Source: RGIG426 sp045598965
GTDB lineage: Bacteria; Bacillota; Clostridia; Oscillospirales; Acutalibacteraceae
Length of the DNA stretch: 64,000 bases
Assembly: GCA_045598965.1 (NCBI GenBank)
Contig: JAZRVH010000004.1
Span: forward strand, 1 to 64,000
Direction of reading: 5' to 3'
The notes under the pieces are model-generated. The model had not been told where the DNA came from. It saw only the letters and a program-made list of their open reading frames with translations, and ran no database searches. The translations under genes were made by a program, and so were the position numbers. This document shows, piece after piece, positions 1 through 12,200 of this stretch; positions within the stretch are counted from its first letter, which is position 1; each line of letters begins with the position of its first letter.

Positions 1-181
1 GCAAATCCGCAATATATTTGCGTAAAACCAACACGTCTTTCATGTTGATGGCACCGTCGCCGTTGCAATCGCCACGAATCTGTTGACCGTCGGTAAGCGG
101 CGTTGCCGCAGAACCGATGACAATCAACGACACGAGCATTGTTGCAATGACAAGCAATCGAGTGATATGATTTCGTTTCAT
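1..181 (-). CDS. Secreted dockerin protein, N-terminal part only
   Basis: This gene runs off the left edge; only about 60 codons are in the window. Translation from the ATG at 181 gives a short basic start (MKRNHITRLL), a hydrophobic signal-peptide core, and then a dockerin calcium-binding repeat (DCNGDGAINMKDVLVLRKYI) ending at the edge. A GAGGAA ribosome site sits 5 bases before the ATG. The dockerin loop has the usual D-x-N-x-D-G-x-I-N ligand pattern and is nearly identical to those in the giant protein at 291-14861 and the CAP protein at 44360-45937. It follows the giant gene on the same strand after a strong terminator, so it probably has its own promoter in 182-250. The catalytic or binding part is outside the window. 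Confident as a gene start, unknown in function. Confidence 0.8.
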   Translation of the reverse strand, partial: MKRNHITRLLVIATMLVSLIVIGSAATPLTDGQQIRGDCNGDGAINMKDVLVLRKYIADL

Positions 182-250
182 CGTAATTCCTCACTTTCTG
201 CGTTTGTACCTATTCAATATACCATATTACTCAAAAAAAAGCAACAAGAA

Positions 251-278
251 AAAGGAGTGGGATTTCTCCCACTCCTTT
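251..278 (-). terminator. Rho-independent terminator of the giant gene
   Basis: A perfect 12-bp stem (AAAGGAGTGGGA and its complement) with a 4-base loop lies 12 bases past the giant gene stop. On the minus strand it is followed by a T-rich tract across 231-250. It separates the giant gene from the dockerin gene at the left edge. Confidence 0.85.
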
Positions 279-290
279 TTGAGGCTTAGA

Positions 291-3200
291 TTACGATGCG
301 TTTTTGATAATACCGAATTTATCGTAATATTGGAGATTGTTGCCGTTGTCATCCACATAGCAGGCATCCACCGTAAGCTTGTCGACACCATCGGTGTCGC
401 TCAAACGATAGATTGCGAAGGAGTTCGCTTTACCGTCTGCATATTTAGCGAGGTAACTCGGCTGTGTATCCGCCGCAGTCGCACCACGGTAGATCTTCTC
501 CACGTTGGAAGCCGCCGTTGCGGTTTCGGTATAAATCGGTGCACCCGGGTTGACGGTGTATTCATACCCGTTTTGGGTCTGCGTTGTCCAGCCGGTCGCA
601 AGCGTGCCGAACTCAGTAATCGGCTTCGTGCGGGAATACATATGCACGTGGGCTTGCACGACCACGTCAACGCCATACCGGTTGAACACCGGCTCCAACG
701 CCGTACAGAGATCATCATCCATCGGATCCGGCTCTTTGTCGCCGACACAGGTATACATCGGACGGTGGAAGTAGACGAACTTCCATTTGGCACCGGCCAC
801 CTGTGCCGCCGCCAAATCTTTCTCCACCCACGCAAGTTGGGTGCTGTCGATCGTTGCCGGTTCGCTGATATTCAGTGCCACAAAGTGGGCATCACCGTAA
901 TCGTAGGAGTAGTACATACCCGTATTGGTGGATTGTGCACTATAGTTTTCCATCTTCGTTCTGCCCAGATTCACGTTGATGAGACGATAAATCTCACTCG
1001 TTCCCATGGTGTCGTGGTTACCGGAGGCCGCCATCAGCGGATATTTCGTGAAGAAGTCGGCGTTGCCGGTGACTTCCGCCGCATAGGTCCACAGATAGTT
1101 ACCGGCGTCAGAGAAGTCGCCGCCGTGGAGCAGCATCGCCGGGTTCGGGCAAACGCCCAAAGCCGATTGCAACACGTTACGCATACGGTTTTGAATACCC
1201 ACGGTATACGGGGTATACTGCGAGTCGGACATCCAAATGAACGAGAAGTTGCTTCCCGGATCTTGCGGGCGGGTGGTGAAGCTGTAAACCGGGCTCCACA
1301 CCTGCTCGCCGTCGGCGTTTTCGCCGCCCACACGGTAGCTGTACGTCGTGCCGTAGTTCAAGCCTTCGCCGGCCGTCGTGGACATCGCCGGCAACACCGC
1401 TTTGTGGGTGTAGTCGTTGGTTTTCGGCATCGTTCCGGCACCGTTGTTACGCTCCTCATATTTCGCCGTAAAACTAAAATCGGTCGGATTGTAGTTATAC
1501 GCCATAAAGTCGCTGAACGTCTCGGTATTGGCGATTACCGACGGTGCAGAAGCAAAGTCCGTCGGGCTCTTATCCGCACCCTGCACGTACTGCACCACAG
1601 GATCCGTCAGCGTTTCATAGCTGTGGAAGGTGATACCGTACTTCGTAGTGTCCTTGTCGTTGAACGTGAGCGTGATGCGGTCGATGACCGTATCCGCATC
1701 CGGGTCAAGCAGGAAGTCGGGCGTCAAGTGAGTGCCCTGCGGTACAGAGGACTCACCACCCTGCGAGGTTTCGCCACCCTGCGAGGTTTCGCCGGAGCCG
1801 CCCTGACCGCAGACTTCGCCGTTGATGGCCGCAATAAATGCCTTAAAGTTCGGGTGCTGAATGGTACCGGTCACGGTCACATCAGAGGTCATAGTGAATT
1901 CGTAGGAAAGGATGACATCAAAGTTTTGACCGGACTGGTTCGCAGACTTCGAATCAATCGACATAGTAAGCGGCGAACCGTTGGCCGTCAAATTCAGCCA
2001 ACTGAGGATTTTGTCATCCTCTTCCGTATTTGCTTTGTACACGCTTGGGAGCGTAATAGTCAGCGTTGCCTTTTGATTCTTTTCGACCGCCTTACTGTAA
2101 GTACGAGTCACATGAGAGTATTTATCCGGAACATCCTCAACGATGCTGAACGCCAGCGTGTAGCCGTCGGTCACCGGAGTAGAGCTCTCGGTAGTCGAAG
2201 ATTCCGGTTGCGAGGACTGGCTCGTCTCGCTCTGGGACGTTTCGCCGCCGCCCTCCTCCACGAACATCGCAATGAGGGTAACGTTGTTACTCGGCATCGT
2301 GAAGCTAATGGTCGAAACGGTGTTATCCGTAACGGTCACACCCTCCACATACCAGTAGTCAAACACATAACCGGTTTCCGGCGTGTTCGCAACTGCATTA
2401 ACAGTGGTTCCTGCCGCAGCAATCAAGTTGGCGGCACCGTTCGCTTTACCATCGGTGACGTAAACGGTGTAGGTCAGTGCCTTATAAGTGGCTTCCACCA
2501 CGACGTCTTCGTCGCCCATCACAAACGAGGCAAGCTCGCTGTAAATGTCGTCGATGGTCACGCCGCCGGCTTTTACTATCCATTTGTCAAACTCAAAACC
2601 GGCTTGCGGAACGTTCGCCGTCAGCGAAACGGTATCGCCCACATCCGCAGTCGTCATATCCGCCTGACCGTTCAACACGGTAATGGTCTTTTCGGCGACA
2701 ATCGGTTTATAGCTGGCCGTCACTTCCACGTTGGCGGTACCCATCACAAAGGTGGTTTCCGCCGCATAGAGGTTAGCAAGCGTCACGTTGCCGCTAACCA
2801 CCATCCATTTGTCAAAGGTCATTCCGGAGGATGCCGCTGCCGCTGTAATGGTCACCGTCTCCCCTGCGGCCGCCGTCGCTTTATTCGCCGTACCGCTGTT
2901 GACGGTCACGTTGAATTTCGTGGACGGAGCTTCGCAGAAGCTGGCAACAAGCGATACGTTGTTCGCCGGCATCGTAAAGGTCACCGTAGAGGTCTTGTCA
3001 TTGGCAAGCGTCACACCGCTGGCGTTCCAGAAGTCGAACACCAAGCCGGTTTCTGCCGCATCCGCCACGACGGTTACCGAAGCACCCGCCGCATATTTCT
3101 CGGAAAGTTTGCCGTTGACTTTACCGCCGTCAACCGAAACCGTGTACGTGGCATTCACGTAAATGGCGGTCACTTCCACGTTGGCGTTAGGCATCGTAAA

Positions 3201-6200
3201 GGAGGCAATCTCGGAATACACATCCGAAACGGTCACGTTGTCGGAATCAATCTGCCAGTGGTCGAACACTTTACCCGACACCGGCAGGTTGGCGGTCAGA
3301 TGGACGGTAACCCCTTCGAGGGCTTCGTCCACATCCGCCTGACCGTTATGCACCGTAATGGTGTGCGTATTCTGTTTGTAGTTAGCTTTCAGGGTCACGT
3401 TTGCCGCCGGCATCGTGAAGGTCACAGTGGAGGACGCAAGCTGTAACGCAGAAAGCGTTACGCCGGTAGCCGTCCATCCGTCAAAGACCATACCGTCCGC
3501 CGGAGTATTCGCAACAACCGTCACAGAGGTGCCGGCATCCACGCTATCGGAGGATTTGCCGTTTACTTTACCGTCGGTAACGGTGACGGTGTACACGAGA
3601 TCCTCTGCATACGCAGCGATAAAGGACACGTTATTTGCCGGCATCGTGAAGGTGACAGTGGTAGACGCCAGTTGTTCCGCAGAAAGCGTGATGCCGTCCA
3701 CAATCCAGCCGTCAAAGACCAAGCCTTCTTCCGGCGTGTCGGCGGTCACGGTCACGGAGCTTCCCACCTTAGCCACTGTCGCCGTAGCGGTGCCGTAATA
3801 CACGTTCACGGCGTATTCCGCATCTTTATAGGTAGCGGTCACTTCCACGTTGGCGGAAGGCATCGTAAAGGTGGCAATTTCGCTGTTAATGTCGGCGATA
3901 GAAGCACCGCCGGCGTTAACCACCCACTTGTCAAACATCTTGCCGGTCTCCGGGATATCCGCCGTCAGGTGGATTGTGGTGCCCGGTGCCGCCTCAATCA
4001 AATCGGATTGACCTTTATTCACCGTAACCGTGTAGGTTGCCACTTTATAGGTGGCTTCCACTTCCACATTCTTCGCCGGCATCGTAAAGGTGGTGTTTTC
4101 GGCGGTTTCGTCCTCGAGCGTCACGCCCTCGGTCTTCACAATCCACTTATCAAAGGCATAGCCGTCTTCCGGAGCATTAGCCGTCAGCTGAATGGTCTGA
4201 CCCATATTCGCTGTAGACGGGCTTGCCGTACCGTTTGTCACGGTGACCGTATAGTCGGCCAGTTTATAGGAAGCGGTTAATTCCACATCCTCTGCCGGCA
4301 TCGTAAAGGTGGTTTCCATCGCATAGATGTCGTCAAGCGTCACATTGCCCGCATTGACCACCCAGCGATCAAACACATAACCGGTTTCCGGAGTGTTGGC
4401 ACTCACGGAGATGGTGGAGCCCATACTGCCACCCGCCGGAGAAGCCGAGCCGTTCGTCACAGTCACGGTATAGTCGGCATCGGTGAACTGGGCCTCGATT
4501 TTCACAGCGGCAGAACCCATCGTAAAGGTGTTGCCGGTAATGGTAACGCCACCGGAAATCACATTCCATTTCTCGAATACTTTGCCTTCCGGCACAGTGG
4601 CGGTCAAGGTAATCACATCGCCAATGTTGGCAACCGTCTTGGAAGCCGTACCGCCGGTGACGGTAATGCTGTAGTCAATGGCGGTGTAGTCGGCTTTCAC
4701 CGAGACGGATTTTGCCGGCATGGTAAATTTACCATCCACAGAAACGGTCACATCATCGGAAGTCCAACCGTTGAACTGATAGCCCTCTTTAGACGTGTTG
4801 GTCAGGGTAATGACATCCCCCACGTGCACCGTCGCCGGCGAAGTGGCCGCTTCGCCGTTCACGAGAAGCGTGCCGTCGGTGACGGTCAGCGTGTAATCAA
4901 TCGCCTCAAAGTTGGCAGTCAAGATGACGGATTTTGCCGGCATTACAAAGGTGTTGCCGGAAACGGTTACATCCTCGGAAGTCCAACCGTTGAACTGATA
5001 ACCCTCACGGGTTTCCGGTGTCAGCGAGATGCCGTCACCAAACGCCGCAGAGATGAACGCCGCCGCCGAACCGGTGCCCACTTTTGCCGTACCGCCGTTC
5101 ACGGTCACGGTGTAAGTGTCGATAGAGAAGTTGGCGGTAATCGTCACGGATTTCGCCGGCATCGTGAAGCTGTTGTTCACAATATCCACATCCGCACAAA
5201 TCCAGTTGACAAAGGTCTGGCCGGTGATCGTGCTCGGGGTCAACGTCACGGTATCGCCCACATGAGCGGTGACGGAAGCACCCGCCGTGCCGCCGTTCAC
5301 AGAAGCCGTACCTTTCACCACGGAAACGGTGTAGTTATTTGCCGTGTATTTGACTTCCACCGACACGTCTTTCGCCGGCATGGTGAATTTACCATCCGCA
5401 GAAACGGTCACGTCATCAGAAACCCAGCCATCGAAGGTATAGCCCGCTTTCGTAGCGGCGGTCAACGTGATGACATCCCCCACGTTGTAGTTTGCTTTCG
5501 CCGGAGAAGCGGTAGCATCTTTCAGCGTCAGCGTGTAGCCAATCGCATCATAGTTGGCTTTGGCGGTCACGTCGGACGCCGGCATCGTGAATTTACCGTC
5601 ATTCACGCTCACGGAATTCGGAGTCATCGTCCAACCGTTGAAGGAATAGCCCTCTTTGTTCGCCGGAGTCAAGGTAATCACATCGCCAATGTTGGCTTTC
5701 GTCTTGGAAGCCGTACCGTCGGTGACGGTCACGTCATAGTCAATCGCCGTAAAGTTACCGGTGATTGTAACGCTCTTCGCCGGCATCGTAAAGGTGCCGT
5801 CGTCGGAAATGGTCACGTCATCGGAAGTCCAACCGTTAAAGGTGTAACCCTCTTTGGTATCGGCAGTCAAAGTAATCACATCGCCGACATTGGCTTTCGT
5901 CTTGGAAGCCGTACCGTCGGTAACGGTCACAGTGTAATCAATCGCTTCGAAGTTGGCAACCACCGTGACTTTTTTCGCCGGCATCGTAAAGGTGCCGTCG
6001 TCGGAAACGGTCACATCGGAAGACGTCCAACCGGTGAAGTTGTAGCCCTCTTTGGTGTCGGCAGTCAAAGTAATCACATCACCGACATTGGCTTTCATCT
6101 TGGAGGCCGTACCGCCGGTGACGGTCACGTCATAGTCAATCGCCGTATAGTTACCGGTGATTGTAACGCTCTTCGCCGGCATCGTAAAGGAGTTGCCGGT

Positions 6201-9200
6201 GACGGTCACATCCTCCGAAGACCAACCGCTGAACAGATACCCCTCACGGGTTTCCGGAGTCAACGTAATGGTATCGCCGATGGTGGCAACCGTCTTGGAA
6301 GCCGTACCGCCGTTGACGGTCACGGTGTAACCGTTGGCGGTGAAGTTGGCTTTCACGGTCACGTTCTTCGCCGGCATTATAAATTTACCATTCTCAGAAA
6401 CCGTCACGTCATCCGAAGTCCAGCCGGAGAAGGTATACCCCTCTTTTTCCGCCGGAGTCAACGTAATCTCGTCTCCGATATAAGCTTTCTCCGGAGAAGC
6501 GGTTCCTTCGGTGACGGTAACCGTAAAGCCGATGGCGACGTAGTCGGCTTTCACCGTAACGCTCTTCGCCGGCATCATAAATTTGTTGCCGGAAACGGTT
6601 ACGTCGGAAGAAATCCAACCGTTGAAGGAATAGCCCTCTTTGTTCGCCGGAGTCAAGGTGATTTCGTCGCCGATATTGGCTTTCGTCTTGGAAGCCGTAC
6701 CGTCGATGACGGTCACATCATAGTCAATCGCTTCGAAAATAGCGGTCACCATGACGTTCTTCGCCGGCATCGTAAAGGTACCGTCGTCGGAAACCGTCAC
6801 ATCAGTGGAGGACCAACCGGTGAAGTTGTGGCCCGCTTTTTCCGCCGGAGTCAAGGTGATCACTTCACCGATGATAGCGGTGGTTTTGGAAGCCGAACCA
6901 TCATTGACGGTCACGGTGTAGTTAATCGGCTTATAGGTGGCGGTCACCTTCACCGCTTTGGCGGGCATCGTAAAGGTGGTTTCCGCCGAGGTCGCATTCG
7001 CAAAGGTCACGTCGGAAGAGGTCCATTTATCGAACACATACCCATCCTCTGCGGCTTTGGCTTTGATGGTCACCGTATCACCCAGTTGGGCGGTCTTGCT
7101 TTCCTCCTCGCCATTTTCGATAGTAACCGTCAAGTTGGCTTTCTTATAAGTTGCCTCAACGGTCACGTTTTTCGCCGGCATTGTAAAGGTGGTTTCTTCC
7201 AAGGTCGCATCCGCAAAGGTCACGCCATCGCTGGTGGTCCATTTTTCAAACACATAACCCGCCTGTGCCGCCGAAGCGGTAATGGTAATGGTATCGTTAT
7301 AGTTGGCAGAAGCCGGGTTAGCCGAACCATTGTTGACGGTCACGGTGTAGTCCACTTTTTTGTAGATTGCTTCCACAGTAACGTTTTCAAGACCCATCGT
7401 GAAGGCGTTGTCGGTCACGGTCACACCACCCGCCGTAACGTTCCAGCGTTCAAAGGCTTCGCCCGTCGAAGCGGCAGCATACGTCAGGGTCACGGTAGTG
7501 CCGTAGTGAGTGGTGATAGAAGCACCGGAACTCGTGCCATCAGAAGCCGTACCATCGGTTACGGTAACGGTCACATCCACCCAGTCATATTTTGCGGTCA
7601 CTTCCACATCCGCCGCCGGCATCGTAAAGACGTTGTCGGTCACGGTCACGCCGCCTTTATTCACGATCCAACCGGTAAACACCTTACCGGTGGGAGCCGT
7701 ATTCGGAGTCAGCGTAATGCTGTCGTTGATGTTGGCGGCGGTCTTGGTCGCCGTACCGCCGTTGACGGTCACAATGTAGTTGATCGGTTTGTACGTTGCG
7801 ACAACACTCACATTGCCCGCAGGCATCGTGAAGCTGGTTTCCGCCGAGGAGGCGTTCGCAAAGCTCACACCCGGAGTTGTAGTCGTCCACTTATCGAACT
7901 CAAAACCCGGTTGTGCCGTACCAGCACTAAGGCTGACACGATCACCCATTTGGGCGGTGGCAGGAGTTGCCGTACCGTCGGTTACGCTAATAGCATAGGT
8001 ATCCTTCTTATAATTAGCCACCACGGTGACCGCTTTGGCGGGCATCGTAAAGGTGGTTTCCGCCGAGGTCGCATCCGCAAAGATCACGTCGGAGTCGGTC
8101 GTCCACTTGTCGAACACAAATCCGGTCTCCGGAGCGTTCGCCGTAATGGTCACGATATCGTCCATTTGAGCGGTGGGGGCATCGTTGCCGCCCACTTTCG
8201 CCTTACCGTTGTTGACAGTAAGCGTGTAGTCATCCGCCACAAACACAGCCTGGACCGTGACGTTGCCCGCCGGCATCGTGAAGGTGTCACCGGAAATATC
8301 CGCACCGTTCACTTGCCATTTTTGGAATTTCTTGCCTTCCGGTGCGGTACCGACCGTCAAGGTGATGGTATCGCCTTTGTTGGCGGTCGTTTTATCCGCC
8401 GTACCACCGGTAACAGACACGGTGTAATCGGTCAATTTATAGATGGCTTTCACTTCCGCCGCACCCGCAGGCATGATGAAGGTATCGCCCTCAATCTTTT
8501 CACCGTTCAACGTAAAGTTCACGAACTCATAGCCTTCCTCGGCTTCGTCCGCAGTCAGTTTCACGGTATCTCCCATCTGTGCCGACACGTTCGTTCCCGC
8601 CGTGCCGTTGTTGACGGAGGCAACCGCATCGGTGACGGTCACAGAGTAGGTAGCTTTCTTATAGGTTGCATAAACCGTGACATTCTTCGCCGGCATCGTA
8701 AACTTGCCGTCGTTGATAGTCACATCCGGCGAAGACCACGCATCCAGCTCATAGCCCTCATGCGGCTCGGCGGTCAACGTGATTACGTCGTTGTAGGAAG
8801 CACCGGTCGTATTTGCACGGCCGTCACCGTTATCGTCACCGATAACGGTAATGGTGAAGTCTACCGATTTGTAGGTAGCGGTGAACTCCACATCCTTCGC
8901 CGGCATCGTAAAGGTTGTCGTGGCTTCGCTGATGCTCGCAAGGGTCACACCCTCGGTCACGACAATCCATTTATCAAACGCTTTGCCGGTTTCGGGATCT
9001 GCCGCCTTAATGGTCACAGTGTCGCCCACGTTGGCAACCGTCACATCGCTTCCGCCCACAGAAGCAGTACCGCTGTTGACTTTCACGTTGTAGTCAATCG
9101 CTTCGAGCACCGCTTTAATTTCCACGCTGGTGCCCGGCATTGTAAAGGTGGTGGTCTCTTTCGTCTTATCCGCAAAGGTCACGCCATCGCCCTGCCACTC

Positions 9201-12200
9201 TTTGAAAGTGTAGCCCTCCGGCACAACGGCGGTCACCGTAATGGTGTCGTCCACTTTCACGTTACCCGTCGGGGAAACGGTGGCATTTTCGGCATCGACC
9301 GTCAAGTCTTTGTATCCATAGACAGGCTCAACCGTCACGTTGCCCGCCGGCATCTTAAAGGTGTTGCCGGTAATCGGGTCACCGTTGACTTTCCAGCCGT
9401 CAAAGGTACGGCCGTCAGGAACAGTACCCACCGTCAGGGCGATGTCGTCGCCCACATTGGCGGTCGTTTTGTCCGCCGTACCGCCGGTGACTTCAATCGT
9501 GTAGTCGATCTTCTCATAGGTTGCAGAAACGATCACGTTCTTGGCAATCATTTTGAAGGTCGTGGTCGCCGCCGTCGCATCCGTGAAGGTCACGCCGTCT
9601 TCGGAAGTCCAGCCGGCAAACTGCCAGCCGTCCTGCGGCTCATCTGCCGTAATCGTCACGATATCGGTGGTTTTTGCACTCGAAGTCTCCGTACCGTTCA
9701 CTTTTGCCGTACCGTTCTGCACCTCTACGGTAAACAGAATATATTTATAGGTAGCTTCAATCTCCACGTTAGCCGCCGGCATTTTGAAACTGGTCTGGGT
9801 AACCGTCTCATCGCCGAACGTAATGGTCACACCGGTGGTTCTCACTACCCATTTATCAAACTCCATACCGTCCGCAGCGTCGTTCGCTTTCAGCTGAACC
9901 GTGCCGCCCATCTGAGCGGTCGAAGGCGTTGCCGTACCGTTCAGAACGGATACGGTGTAATTGGTTTTCTTGTAGGTAGCGGTCACCGTCACGTTTTTGG
10001 CGGGCAACTCAAAGGTAGTTTCCGCCGAGGTCGCATCCGCAAAGGTCACGCCGTCTTCGGTCGTCCATTCATCGAACTCGTAGCCGGTGTCAGGTTCCGA
10101 AGCGGTGATCGAGATAGTATCACCGTAAGAACCGCCCGAAGGCGTTGCCGTACCGTTGTTGACGGCCACGGTAAAGGCGGCATTTTTATAGCTTGCCTCC
10201 ACCGTCACGTCGCTCGCCGGCATGGTGAATTTGTTGTTGGTGATGGTCACCGTGTTCGGGGTCACCAACCATTTGTCAAACACTTTACCGGTTTCCGGCG
10301 TGTTGTAAGTCAACGTGACCTCATCGCCGATATGATAGTAGGTTTTGTCCGGCTCTGCCGAGCATTTCGTAAGCGTCAGCGTGTAGTCGATAGCGGTGTA
10401 ATTGGCTTTCACACTCACGTCGCCTGCCGGCATTTTGAAGTTGGTAACGTTCGCCGTTTCATCGTCAAAGGTCACATTACCGGTCCAACCGCTGAAGGTG
10501 TATCCCTCTTTGTCGGGGGCAGTCACCTGCACGGTCTCGTCGTATTTGGCTATGGTTTTGTTGGTTTCACCGCCGTCCACAACTACGTTGTAGTTAATAG
10601 GCTCATAGTAGGCTTTGAAGGAAACGTCGTTGCCCGGCATGGTGAACGTGATGGTAGACGTGGAGGTATCCACTCCCGTCACGCCTTTCACTTCCCAGGC
10701 ATTGAACTTCTGACCGATAGCGGAACAATCGTCCGCCGTTACGGTAATCTCCTCACCTTTCGCCGCTCGGCCATCGACAGCCGTGGACGAACAACCGTCC
10801 ACACCCACGCTATACGTCTTATCTTTATAGACGGCCGTCACGGTCACATTAGCGGCAGGCATAATAAAGGTAGCGTGGCCGGCAGAGGTGGCATCGCTGA
10901 TTTCCACCACGTTGTCGGTCACAACCCATTTTTCGAAGACTTTCTCCGCCGCCGGGTCGTTCGCCTGCAAGCCAATCTCCGTGCCGGCTGCGAATTCATC
11001 GCTGGTCATGCCGCCACTGCCTTTAAGCGAACCGTTCACAACGGTCACGGTGTATTTCTTCTCTTTGAATTTGGCTTCCGCTTTCACCGGAGCAGAACCC
11101 ATTGTAAAGGTGGTGGTGATACTGGTGGGATCCGCCAAGGACACACCGCCCTCGGTCACTTCCCATTTTTCGAACTCATAACCATCCGGAGCCGTACCGG
11201 CAGTGATGGTCACCAGGTCGTTGATTTTGGCGGTGTTAGCCTCCACGCCGCCCACCGTTGCACTACCGCCGGTAATGGTCAGCGGCAAGTCGGATCTTTT
11301 GTAAGTGGCAACAATGGAAACCTCGCCCTCCGGCATCACAAAGGTTGTTTCGGCCTTAGTCTCATCCGCAAAGGTCACGCCGTCGGTCGTCGTTGTCCAT
11401 TTGTCGAACTCATAACCCGGTTGTGCCGTACCGGCGGTGATAGTAACCGTCGTACCCTCACTGGCCGCCGTCGGCAAAGCCGAACCGCCATCCACGCTGA
11501 TGGAGTAAGTCTCCGGCGGGATGAGGTCAAAGTTAGCGGTCACAGACACCGCTTTCGTCGGCATCTCGAAGGTGGTAACTTCCGCATCTTTGTTTAAGAA
11601 GGTCACGCCGTCGCTCGTCGTCCAACCGATGAACATATAGCCCTCTTCCGGTTCGTTTGCGGTAATGGTAACCGTCGCACCCGCTTCATATGTGGCAGCG
11701 TCGGACTTACCGCCGGTCACGGTCACGGGATAGAGAATGGCGTCGTAGTTGGCGATGATGACCGCATCCTCCGTGCCCATCGTAAAGGTGGTCTCCATCG
11801 AGGTCGCATCCGCAAAGGTCACGTTACCGGTCCAGCCCATAAAGGTCTTGCCTTCCGGAACGTCCGCTTTAACCCACAACTCTTCGTTGTAAATTGCGTC
11901 CTCCGTCTTTTGGGCGTGACCGCCGGTAACGGAAACGTTAAACTTGGTATTCTCATAGTAGGTGTCGATGGCCACGTCGCTGGCAGGCATCGTGAAGGTC
12001 GCCGGCGATTTGGTCGTATCCAAATCGGCAATGGCACCGTTCTTCACAAACCAACCGGTGAAGTGCGTACCCGCCGGAATCTTGTCGGCGGTAATGGTCA
12101 CTTTCGTTCCCGCCGGGGCCAGCATCTCGCCGCCCTTATTGTACATCGGCACGTCAATGCCCTCGCAGGAAACAGAGGTCAACGCATAGTTGACACCGAT

